A DNA stretch of 64,000 bases from Phycobacter sedimenti (GTDB taxonomy: Bacteria > Pseudomonadota > Alphaproteobacteria > Rhodobacterales > Rhodobacteraceae), in the NCBI RefSeq assembly GCF_038148855.1, contig NZ_JBBVGR010000003.1, positions 415,039-479,038 on the forward strand, read 5' to 3'. Below, in pieces: positions 8,604-16,382 of the stretch. The notes beneath the pieces were generated by a model. That model was not told where the DNA came from. It searched no databases and was given only the letters and a program-made list of their open reading frames with translations. The position numbers and the translations under genes are program-made. Within the stretch, counting starts at the first letter, position 1; the number at the start of each line of letters is the position of its first letter.

Positions 8604-9610
8604 GCCCAGTTCCCCTTGGACATGAGGCCGAGGATCTCCAGCTGACGCCAGTTGATGTATCGCTCGCTCCACTTGCACCACAGCTCGGGGATTTCCTGCG
8701 AAGCCTCGGCATAGGCCTTGTATTCCGCCGATTGTGCGTAGTGCTGGTTGCGGATCAGCTCCTCTTGCGCCTTGGCTCCGAAGGTATTCAAGAACTTCGC
8801 ATGCAAAAGGGCGCCACTTGCCTTTTCCCCGCCACCCGTCTCGTACACACGGTTCAGACCACGCGGCAGCAACGCGTGGGTCGAACTGACATAGGCGTAT
8901 TTGCGATCCCATTTCACAAGCGGGATCTTGTTCAGCGCTGGCGCCTTTTGCGGCCTGTCCGCAAAGAACACCCGTGCCCGCGGCCCACCCTGGATCCACA
9001 GGTTGCCATAGGCGGGGTTCAGGCTGATCGAGTAATTGCCGCTATCGAACCAGTTCGCAACCTCAAGAGGGTCCTGCCCCGGCTCGTAGGCTGCCTCGTT
9101 GATCTGTCCCTTCGGGTAAAGATCAATCAACATCGCCGAGAAGCTTCGGATTGCCGAATTGTCGAGCCAATCCGTCAGCGCCCGGATCGGGCGTGTGTCA
9201 CAGAAGGGGTAGACGAAGAACTCATCCGGATCCACCACAAGCACCCAGTGCCCGTGCGCGTAGCGGCGCTTGAGGTAGTTCATCCAGTCGATGCCAAACC
9301 CGGCACGCCGGTAGCTCGCCTCGGTCCGCCACAGCGAGACGTCCTGCATTCCGGTCAGATACTCGGCGGTTCCGTCGTTCGATCCGTTGTCCAAAAAAAG
9401 AAAATGATCGATCCCGAGACCGCGATAATACTCGAGAAAATAGGGAAGCCGGATCTGTTCGTTGCGCATGGTCGAAACCAGAAGGATATCATCCGGACGG
9501 ATGGCCTTGGTATTGTCCTGAACGCAGGTCAGTTCACGGGATTTGCGCAGGGCCCGGGCCAGCCTGTACTTGCGCCGGATGCGCATGCGGTAAGACTGCC
9601 AAAGACCCAC
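8600..9610 (-). CDS. Glycosyltransferase family 2-like protein (first of two paralogues)
   Basis: About 336 residues of the Glyco_tranf_2_4 type: 'LLVSTMRNEQIRLPYFLEYYRGLGIDHFLFLDNGSNDGT' is the nucleotide-binding half, 'VVDPDEFFVYP' carries the D.D metal site, and 'ALNKIPLVKW' is a shared late motif. The basic N-terminus ('RMRIRRKYRLARALRKSR') may touch the membrane. I chose GTG at 9610 because AAGGAG lies 5 bases upstream; a GTG two codons earlier leaves no room for a ribosome-binding site. It is a clear paralogue of the next gene upstream. Confidence 0.8.
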   Translation of the reverse strand: MGLWQSYRMRIRRKYRLARALRKSRELTCVQDNTKAIRPDDILLVSTMRNEQIRLPYFLEYYRGLGIDHFLFLDNGSNDGTAEYLTGMQDVSLWRTEASYRRAGFGIDWMNYLKRRYAHGHWVLVVDPDEFFVYPFCDTRPIRALTDWLDNSAIRSFSAMLIDLYPKGQINEAAYEPGQDPLEVANWFDSGNYSISLNPAYGNLWIQGGPRARVFFADRPQKAPALNKIPLVKWDRKYAYVSSTHALLPRGLNRVYETGGGEKASGALLHAKFLNTFGAKAQEELIRNQHYAQSAEYKAYAEASQEIPELWCKWSERYINWRQLEILGLMSKGNWA

Positions 9611-9759
9611 GTCCACTCCTTATTCGTCTTCAAGCCCGATCCGGCGCCGCCCCATATCTACGGCTGGCCGCAATATGTCACGCACCAAGAGTATTAACAA
9701 CGAATTTAGAAACAGTTACGCCGTTCTGCCAAGGCCCTTCACACCGCAGGGAAGCGAGC

Positions 9760-10803
9760 TCACCACTCCGGTTTGCGCATCAGACCGAGAGCCACAAGCT
9801 GCTCAGGCCCGCCGTATTGCAGGGATCTTTCGCTCCAAAGGTCCGGCGCAGCGGTCAGGCGATCATAGTAGGTGTCAAAATCGGTGGGGGTGTGGAAATG
9901 CTGCTGGCGCTGCTTTTCTGTTGCCGATTTCTCAACAATTTCGGGCAGGAATTTCGTGTGCAACAACACACCCGACGGCTGATCCCCATGAGGCCCATCG
10001 TAGAGACCATTCAGGATGGGCGGCAAGGCGCTGTGGGTGGAATTCACATAGGTGTAGCGGCGGTTCCAGCGGATCAAAGGGATCTTGTTCAGGGTTGGAG
10101 AGCGACGCGGATCCGCAGAAAAGAAGACCCGCTCCCGCGCACCGCCCTGCAGCCAGAGATTTCCCATCGGGCGTTGGCGCACGGCGCGATAGGGCGCCGC
10201 GTCGAACCATTGGAGCACGTCCAAGGGGTCCTGCCCGGCAGAATAGTGGACCTCATCCAGAGGACCACGCGGATAAAGGTCCAGCATCATTGCCCCAAAC
10301 CCGATGCGGCCCTGACGGTTCAGCAGAACTGTCAGCGCTTTCAGGTCATGGGCCTCAATCCCGCCGTAGGTCAGCAGCTCATCCGCATCAACTGTCAGGC
10401 ACCAGTGATCGTGACCATATGTCATCAGGAGATATGTCAGCCAGTCGACCCCGAACCGTGACGCCCTGTAGCCCCCATCCGTATACCACAACGAAACATC
10501 ACCCTGCCGCAACAGCATCTCTGTGCTGCCATCATCGCTACCGTTGTCGACCACCAGGAAATGGTCGATGCCAAGGCGCCGGTAGTAGTCCAGGAAGTAG
10601 GGCAGCCGCGCCATTTCGTTGCGCAGCACCACAAAGGCCAGAAGGTCGGCGGCCGCGATGTCGCCGGTCTTGTCCAGAAGAGTCTTCAGCTGATGGCGTG
10701 ACCGCCAGGATCGCCATAGCAACCGCCGCCTTTTCCATCGCAGACGATAGGCCGCGCGCCAGCCGATCCCTGGCATCTCGGCAGCGACGCGGGGGCCATC
10801 CAT
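9760..10803 (-). CDS. Glycosyltransferase family 2-like protein (second of two paralogues)
   Basis: 347 residues with the same layout as its neighbour: 'AFVVLRNEMARLPYFLDYYRRLGIDHFLVVDNGSDDGS', 'LTVDADELLTYGG' with the D.D metal site, 'GNLWLQGGARERVFF' and 'TLNKIPLIRW'. The basic N-terminus ('RLRWKRRRLLWRSWRSR') is also shared, so the pair probably arose by duplication and may add different sugars to one chain. The ATG at 10803 lies one base after the galE stop. A 149-base gap separates it from the downstream paralogue. Confidence 0.8.
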   Translation of the reverse strand: MDGPRVAAEMPGIGWRAAYRLRWKRRRLLWRSWRSRHQLKTLLDKTGDIAAADLLAFVVLRNEMARLPYFLDYYRRLGIDHFLVVDNGSDDGSTEMLLRQGDVSLWYTDGGYRASRFGVDWLTYLLMTYGHDHWCLTVDADELLTYGGIEAHDLKALTVLLNRQGRIGFGAMMLDLYPRGPLDEVHYSAGQDPLDVLQWFDAAPYRAVRQRPMGNLWLQGGARERVFFSADPRRSPTLNKIPLIRWNRRYTYVNSTHSALPPILNGLYDGPHGDQPSGVLLHTKFLPEIVEKSATEKQRQQHFHTPTDFDTYYDRLTAAPDLWSERSLQYGGPEQLVALGLMRKPEW

Positions 10804-10804
10804 A

Positions 10805-11794
10805 TCAGGACTCGTAGTGGCCGGTCTGGTACCACTTCCAGGCATCGGCGATCATCGTCTCCAGGTTCGAGCGTTCTGGTTTCCAACCCAGATCGGTGAT
10901 CGCGCGCGTAGAGCCTGAGACCAGTTTGGTGCAGTCCCCCGCCCGGCGCGGTCCTTCGGTACAAGGGACCTTTCGACCTGTGACCTCTTCAGCCTTGTCC
11001 ATCACCTCCCGCACGGAAAAACCACTTCCGGTGCCAAGGTTGAAGATCTGGCTGCCCTTGCCGTCCTGCAGCCACTTGAGGCCCAGAATATGGGCGTCGA
11101 CCAGATCGCAGACATGCACATAGTCGCGAATACAGGTGCCATCGGGCGTGTCGTAATCGGTGCCGAAAATGGTCAGCGCGTCCCGTTTGCCATCAATCGC
11201 ATCCAGCACCAGAGGCACCAGATGAGTTTCGGGGCGGTGGAATTCCCCCACCTCGGCCTCTGGGTCGGCACCTGCCACATTGAAGTAGCGGAAGATCACC
11301 GAGCGCAGGCCATGGGCAGCGCCGAAATCCTTGAGCATGTCCTCGACCGCGCGTTTGCTGGCGCCATAGGCATTGAGCGGCAGCTGCGGCGTGTTTTCGT
11401 CCAGCACCACGTTGTCATGTTCGCCATAGGTGGCGCAGGTGGAGGAGAAGACGAAATCGAGGCACCCGGCAGAGACCGCCGCCTCGATCAGGTTCAGGGA
11501 TCCCCCGGTGTTGTTCGCCCAGTAGCGCCCCGGCTGGCTCATCGCCTCACCGACCTGGCTGAGAGCGGCAAAATGCATCACCGCAATAGGCTGATGCCTG
11601 GCAAAAACCGCATCAAGGCGCGCGCGATCCGCCAGATCGCCCTTCTCGAAGGGGCCGAACTTGACCGCCTCCTGCCAGCCGGTCACCAGGTTGTCATAGG
11701 TGACAGGTGTAAATCCCGCGGCCTTCAGGGCCTTGCAGGCGTGCGAGCCTATGTACCCGGCGCCGCCGGTCACCAGAACCTTTGCTTCTGTCAC
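10805..11794 (-). CDS. galE: UDP-glucose 4-epimerase
   Basis: A 329-residue extended short-chain dehydrogenase. It has the NAD-binding 'VTGGAGYIGSHACKAL' at residues 7-22, a serine-threonine pair in 'FVFSSTCATYGEH', the catalytic YGASK, and 'GTCIRDYVHVCDLVDAH' typical of GalE. It interconverts UDP-glucose and UDP-galactose and so supplies the adjoining glycosyltransferases. The start is GTG at 11794 with GAGGA close upstream. It lies 58 bases downstream of galU on the same strand. Confidence 0.93.
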   Translation of the reverse strand: MTEAKVLVTGGAGYIGSHACKALKAAGFTPVTYDNLVTGWQEAVKFGPFEKGDLADRARLDAVFARHQPIAVMHFAALSQVGEAMSQPGRYWANNTGGSLNLIEAAVSAGCLDFVFSSTCATYGEHDNVVLDENTPQLPLNAYGASKRAVEDMLKDFGAAHGLRSVIFRYFNVAGADPEAEVGEFHRPETHLVPLVLDAIDGKRDALTIFGTDYDTPDGTCIRDYVHVCDLVDAHILGLKWLQDGKGSQIFNLGTGSGFSVREVMDKAEEVTGRKVPCTEGPRRAGDCTKLVSGSTRAITDLGWKPERSNLETMIADAWKWYQTGHYES

Positions 11795-11852
11795 TGCATC
11801 CTCAATTCAACGTGGCCGGTCTGCCCATGCCGGGAACCGGGCCGACGTAACG

Positions 11853-12746
11853 CTATTCGGCAGCCTTCCCGACCTGAGCGATTTCAGTGATATACTGCAA
11901 CAGCTCATCCCGCAATTCTTCGCGCGCCAGTGCGAAGGAGACCGTTGCCTGCAGGAAACCGGCTTTGGAACCGCAGTCGAAGCGCTGGCCGCGGAAACGG
12001 TAGCCATAGACCGGAACATCTTGCTCGATGTCCTGGGCGATCGCATCCGTCAGCTGGATCTCACCGCCCGCGCCCTGCTTCATCTTGTTGAGATTGCGCA
12101 GGACCGACGGCTCCAGGATATAGCGGCCGATCACCGCAAGATTGGACGGCGCCTCGCCCATGGGTGGTTTCTCCACCATGCCGCGCGCCTTGACCACTGA
12201 CCCCATGTCCTCTTTCACGTCAAGAACACCGTAGGCGCCTGCCTTCTCCGGGGCGACTTCCATCGCGGCGACCATGTTGCCGCCGGTTTCCGCGTAGGCT
12301 TCGACCATCTGCTGAAGGCAGGGCTTTTCGGCCGCGATCACATCATCGGGTAGGATTACCGCAAAGGGTTCGTTGGCAATCAGGCGCCGCGCGCACCAGA
12401 CCGCGTGCCCCAGACCCAAAGCCTGATGCTGGCGGATATAGGCAATCGCACCACTATCCATGTTGGTCTGTTTCAGCGCCTCCAGCAGCTCGGTCTTGCC
12501 CTTCTTGCGCAACTCCTGCTCCAGCACCGGGGAGTGGTCGAAATAGTCCTCCAACGCGCCCTTGCCGCGCGAGGTGACGAAAATGAATTCCTTGATGCCC
12601 GCAGCCCGAGCCTCGTCAATGGCGTACTGCACAAGCGGCCGGTCCACCAGCGTCATGATTTCCTTGGGCACGGATTTGGTTGCAGGCAAGAACCGTGTCC
12701 CCAGACCTGCAACCGGAAAAATTGCCTTTGTCACTTTCTTACGCAT
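11853..12746 (-). CDS. galU: UTP-glucose-1-phosphate uridylyltransferase
   Basis: A 297-residue nucleotidyltransferase that makes UDP-glucose. Motifs include 'FPVAGLGTRFLPATKSVPKE' near the N-terminus, 'VTSRGKGALEDYFDH', 'VILPDDVI' and 'VEKPPMGEAPSNLAVIGRYI', all close to bacterial GalU. It precedes galE and the glycosyltransferases on the same strand and may head that run. The 193-base gap upstream is AT-rich and contains a TATTAT box about 25 bases before the start, but no convincing -35. Confidence 0.94.
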   Translation of the reverse strand: MRKKVTKAIFPVAGLGTRFLPATKSVPKEIMTLVDRPLVQYAIDEARAAGIKEFIFVTSRGKGALEDYFDHSPVLEQELRKKGKTELLEALKQTNMDSGAIAYIRQHQALGLGHAVWCARRLIANEPFAVILPDDVIAAEKPCLQQMVEAYAETGGNMVAAMEVAPEKAGAYGVLDVKEDMGSVVKARGMVEKPPMGEAPSNLAVIGRYILEPSVLRNLNKMKQGAGGEIQLTDAIAQDIEQDVPVYGYRFRGQRFDCGSKAGFLQATVSFALAREELRDELLQYITEIAQVGKAAE

Positions 12747-12939
12747 GATGGTCTCTCAGTGTTTTCTTGGGACTATAATACCCGAAATTTTCACAATATC
12801 CCGCCACAGCCAAAGCGCGCCTGTGACAGGCTCATCCGAACGTCTGGAACACTGCATCACCAAAATAAGTGATTTTGATGACATAATGTCCTCAAAAAGG
12901 TGACCGGCAGCACAAAACCAGATTGGACCTGCTACCGTC

Positions 12940-13740
12940 TCACTCCTCGCCCATTCTGGACATCATTTCTTCTATCCGTGACACGTCTTCCGGATTGTTG
13001 AGCTCCCAGAATTCGCGCCCCTGCGCCTCGACTTCGACACACAGCACCTTGCGGCCATTCTCAAGGAAACGAAGCTGCTCAAGCCCTTCCAGCGTTTCCA
13101 ACGGGCCGGTCCTCCAAGCAGGATAGTCAGCAAGCGCCTCCGGGCGGTAGGCATAGACGCCAACATGATGGTAAACTGGCGTGTTTTCGCCGCTTTTGTA
13201 GGCACCCGCACAAAAAGGAACCACTTCTTTAGAGAAGTACAAGGCGCTGTGGTCTGCGGCAAATACCGCTGTGGTCCCTCCAACGCGCCCCTCTCGTCGA
13301 TCCGCGAGAAGGCTATTCAGCGTCGCGCCGTCGCAACGCAGAACCGGTGTGGCCAACCCCATCTCAGGAGCCGCACGCAACCCCTCCACCAGGTTTTCGA
13401 CAAACCAATGCGGCGTAAGGGGGGCATCTCCTTGCAGGTTGACCACAATGTCGTAGCCACCGCCCAGCGCGGCATGGGCCTCGGCGCAGCGCTCGGTCCC
13501 GTTGGCGCAACTCTCTGATGTCATCACCACCTCAGCGCCAAAGCTCTCGGCCACAGTGCGGATCCTGTTGTCATCCGTTGCCACGACGACACGATCCACT
13601 CCGGACACCGCACAGGCGGCGCGCCAGGAGCGCTCTATCAACGTGCGTTTTTTCCCGGTGGCGCCGGTCAGTGCGACCAGCGGCTTTCCCGGGTAGCGAG
13701 TCGAAGCGTACCGCGCGGGGATGACGATCAGGACAGACAT
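12940..13740 (-). CDS. kdsB: 3-deoxy-manno-octulosonate cytidylyltransferase
   Basis: 266 residues. The N-terminal 'VIVIPARYASTRYPGKPL' is the CTP-binding signature, followed by 'VVVATDDNRI', 'GTERCAEA' and 'VNLQGDAPL' (metal-binding Asp). KdsB makes CMP-Kdo, the activated sugar that joins lipid A to the LPS core, and complements kdsD at 1167. The cysQ stop overlaps its ATG (ATGA), so the two are co-translated. Confidence 0.92.
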   Translation of the reverse strand: MSVLIVIPARYASTRYPGKPLVALTGATGKKRTLIERSWRAACAVSGVDRVVVATDDNRIRTVAESFGAEVVMTSESCANGTERCAEAHAALGGGYDIVVNLQGDAPLTPHWFVENLVEGLRAAPEMGLATPVLRCDGATLNSLLADRREGRVGGTTAVFAADHSALYFSKEVVPFCAGAYKSGENTPVYHHVGVYAYRPEALADYPAWRTGPLETLEGLEQLRFLENGRKVLCVEVEAQGREFWELNNPEDVSRIEEMMSRMGEE

Positions 13741-14537
13741 CAGGCTTCTTTCAGTTCCACACCGGGAGCGTAAGCGATGAAGAACGGGTTCGCATAGTCT
13801 TCCTTGCCATAAACAAGGGGGGAATGATCGTCAAAACGCACCACTTTGCCGCCAGCACCGGCGAGAACAGCATGCCCGGCTGCGGTATCCCATTCCATCG
13901 TGCGCCCAACACGTGGATAGAGGTCCGCCTCTCCCGTGGCTACCAGACAGAACTTGAGAGAGGATCCCGCGCTCTTCATGTCCTTGACGCTGTATTTGTT
14001 GATATAGTCGTCCGTTGCCTGGTCACGGTGGGATTTGGACGCCACCACCATCAGAGCGCTATTGTCGCTGTCCGCCACACGGATCGGCGCGGTTTCGCCA
14101 ATGCGTTCGGGATCGAATGCGCCGGTTTCCTCAACGCTGGAGCCGTCCGCAAGCGTGAAGAACATGCGCTCTCTTGCAGGGGCATAGACCACGCCACGAG
14201 TTGGCACGCCCTTTTCCACAAGCGCGATGTTCACGGTGAAATCGCCACGCCGATGGATGAATTCCTTGGTGCCGTCCAGCGGGTCCACGATGAGAAACGT
14301 ATCGCCGCGCATCGAATGCGAGTCGCTTTGCTCTTCGGTGACCAGCATCACATCCGGGAATGCCGCGCGCAGCCCGGCCGAGATCAAAGCATCTGCGGCT
14401 TCGTCGGCGGCTGTTACAGGGCTGTCGTCAGACTTTACCTTCACGTCGAAATCATCGGAGTTATAGATTTCCATGATCTTCTCGCCAGCCTCTATCGCGA
14501 GACGGCGGATCACGGGAACAAGCTCTTCGTAGGTCAA
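13740..14537 (-). CDS. cysQ: 3'(2'),5'-bisphosphate nucleotidase CysQ
   Basis: 265 residues of the inositol monophosphatase superfamily. Motifs: 'VTEEQSDS' (metal-binding Glu), 'IVDPLDGTKEFI', and 'MEWDTAAGHAVLAGAGG'. CysQ removes the 3'-phosphate of PAP, the inhibitory by-product of sulfotransferases and of PAPS reduction. Its presence about 7 kb from a sulfotransferase gene fits a sulfated-glycan role, although CysQ is also needed for sulfate assimilation. The start is TTG at 14537, with GGAG 7 bases upstream. Confidence 0.9.
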   Translation of the reverse strand: MTYEELVPVIRRLAIEAGEKIMEIYNSDDFDVKVKSDDSPVTAADEAADALISAGLRAAFPDVMLVTEEQSDSHSMRGDTFLIVDPLDGTKEFIHRRGDFTVNIALVEKGVPTRGVVYAPARERMFFTLADGSSVEETGAFDPERIGETAPIRVADSDNSALMVVASKSHRDQATDDYINKYSVKDMKSAGSSLKFCLVATGEADLYPRVGRTMEWDTAAGHAVLAGAGGKVVRFDDHSPLVYGKEDYANPFFIAYAPGVELKEA

Positions 14538-14678
14538 ACGGACTCTCCCACGCCAGGGTTTAATTGAAAATTTTCCTGTTGCCCCTTATGGTCGCTCCTG
14601 CATGGAACGGCAAGAAGTCCATACCAACATCCCAGACGTACGTCCCAATACCCCCAGGCGCAGCAAACCATCGACCTC

Positions 14679-15500
14679 ATGTTTCAGCTTCGAACGCAAA
14701 GATCGCCTTTTTCCGGCATCATCGCCCTCAGCGAGGTCGTGTTTCACTGCACGGTGCGCAGCGTTCGCTCGAAGCACAACAATGCCTTTGTCGCACTCGG
14801 CCTGAATATCCTGCAGGCGGTGCTGTTCGTCGCTGCATTCTACTTCATGTTCGCGGTCATGGGGCTGCGCGGATCAGCCATTCGCGGCGACTTCCTGCTT
14901 TACGTGATGTCCGGCATCTTTCTGTTCATGACACACGCCAAAACCGTGGGGGCCGTGGCCGGCGCCGAAGGTCCGAGCAGCCCGATGATGCAGCATGCGC
15001 CCATGAACACGATGGTGGCAATTCTGTCTGCGGCCCTCGGCTCGCTCTATGTTCAGACGCTGTCTCTGCTGATCATCCTTTTCGCCTATCACGTGGCCTT
15101 TACCCCGGTGCACATCGAAGAGCCAATCGCAGCCTATGGCATGGTCCTGATCGCCTGGTTCACCGGTGCAGCGGTTGGTCTTTTGTTTCTTGTGATGAAA
15201 CCCTGGGCCCCGAATATCGTCGGAATCATCAGCACCATCTATCAGCGGGCCAATATGATCGCCTCGGGCAAGATGTTTCTGGCCAATACCCTGCCCAGCT
15301 TCATGCTCACCATGTTTGACTGGAACCCGCTGTTTCACTGCATCGATCAATCGCGGGGATATGTCTTTATCAATTACAACCCGCATTACAGCAGTTGGGA
15401 ATATGCTCTCTGGGTGGGCGTTGTACTGGTCATGCTGGGCCTGATGGGTGATTTCTATACCCGCCGCCGTGCCTCGATCAGCTGGAACGCGCGACGCTGA
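14679..15500 (+). CDS. ABC-2 type polysaccharide export permease (KpsM/Wzm-like)
   Basis: A 273-residue membrane protein with about six hydrophobic segments, for example 'ILQAVLFVAAFYFMFAVMGL', 'DFLLYVMSGIFLFMTH' and 'VGVVLVMLGLMGDFYTRRR'. The 'NPLFHCIDQSRGYVFINYNP' segment near the C-terminus matches the place where capsule and O-antigen permeases carry a conserved NP..H.....R pattern. The family moves finished polysaccharide across the inner membrane with a separate ATPase (KpsT/Wzt), which is absent here. It diverges from cysQ and stands alone on its strand. Confidence 0.75.
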   Translation: MFQLRTQRSPFSGIIALSEVVFHCTVRSVRSKHNNAFVALGLNILQAVLFVAAFYFMFAVMGLRGSAIRGDFLLYVMSGIFLFMTHAKTVGAVAGAEGPSSPMMQHAPMNTMVAILSAALGSLYVQTLSLLIILFAYHVAFTPVHIEEPIAAYGMVLIAWFTGAAVGLLFLVMKPWAPNIVGIISTIYQRANMIASGKMFLANTLPSFMLTMFDWNPLFHCIDQSRGYVFINYNPHYSSWEYALWVGVVLVMLGLMGDFYTRRRASISWNARR

Positions 15501-15568
15501 TAGCACCAAAGCCACCGCAACCGAGGGTCACTGGCCAGAAGATGCGGCGCCCGGACCGATCTCGCGCC

Positions 15569-16171
15569 TCAGGTCACAACCCGCAGTGTCAGGTTCAGCC
15601 GCCCGCCCTTTGGCAAAAGGCGCGAGGACTTGAAGCGGATGCGGTCCACACCATGATACGCCAGCCGCGCCTCTCCTCCCATCACGACCACATCCCCTGA
15701 ACTGAGCCACACCGAGTCCGTCTTGCCACCACGGGTCTGCCCGCCAATCCGGAGCAGCCCGTCATCCCCCAGCGATATGGAGACCACCGGATAGGAGAAA
15801 TCCGCTTCGTCCTTGTCCTGGTGAAGCCCCATTTTTGCCCCCTCTCCGTAATAGTTGACGAGGCAGCAGTCGGGCTCCCGCTCAAGCGCGGTCAGGTCGC
15901 GCCAGATCGCAAGAATCGGCGCCGGAATCGCGGGCCACGCCATGCCGCGCGGATGCTCTGGAGCGTATCGATATCCTGCTGCATCCGAATACCAGCCGAA
16001 TGCACCCGCCGAGGTCATCCGCACCGACATTTGTCCGCCGCCCGGAATCTTTGGAGAAAACAGCGGCGCAGCCTTCAAAACCGGGCGCATGGCATCGATC
16101 AGATCGCGCTGCGCCTCGGGAGGCAGATAGCTTTTGTGAATTTCAAATCCGCGCAGGCGCAGCTTGCTCAT
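15569..16171 (-). CDS. alkB: AlkB-family alpha-ketoglutarate-dependent dioxygenase
   Basis: About 200 residues of the Fe(II)/2-oxoglutarate oxygenase fold. The core 'NYYGEGAKMGLHQDKDE' contains the HxD iron ligands, a second histidine lies in 'ARLAYHGVDRI', and 'GGRLNLTLR' supplies the arginine that binds 2-oxoglutarate. AlkB removes methyl groups from damaged DNA or RNA bases by oxidation. I prefer ATG 16171 (MSKLRLRGFEIH); an upstream in-frame start at 16216 adds 15 unrelated residues. It is divergent from dnaK. Confidence 0.88.
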   Translation of the reverse strand: MSKLRLRGFEIHKSYLPPEAQRDLIDAMRPVLKAAPLFSPKIPGGGQMSVRMTSAGAFGWYSDAAGYRYAPEHPRGMAWPAIPAPILAIWRDLTALEREPDCCLVNYYGEGAKMGLHQDKDEADFSYPVVSISLGDDGLLRIGGQTRGGKTDSVWLSSGDVVVMGGEARLAYHGVDRIRFKSSRLLPKGGRLNLTLRVVT

Positions 16172-16245
16172 AGCTGTTATCTCGTTCTTAACCATACCCC
16201 TTGCAAAAAAGCGCATTGAATCGTCTTTCTCGACGCGTTCTGGCG

Positions 16246-16277
16246 GTTGCAGGGGCTATTTCTGCTCCCTATATACG
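16246..16277 (+). promoter_or_regulatory. RpoH (sigma-32) type heat-shock promoter for dnaK
   Basis: GTTG (16246-16249), 18 bases, then CCTATATACG (16268-16277). The -10 matches the alphaproteobacterial heat-shock consensus CYTATNTNNG at every fixed base; the -35 differs from CTTG at one base. It lies 106 bases upstream of dnaK. Confidence 0.65.
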
Positions 16278-16382
16278 CCGTGACGCCGGGAGATGCAGAC
16301 CTCTCGGCACCGAAATCGGGGGCTGGATGCCAAAACGGGTCCGGCCTTCGGGAAATCGCCTTGAAAAGAAAAGGGATCGAAA

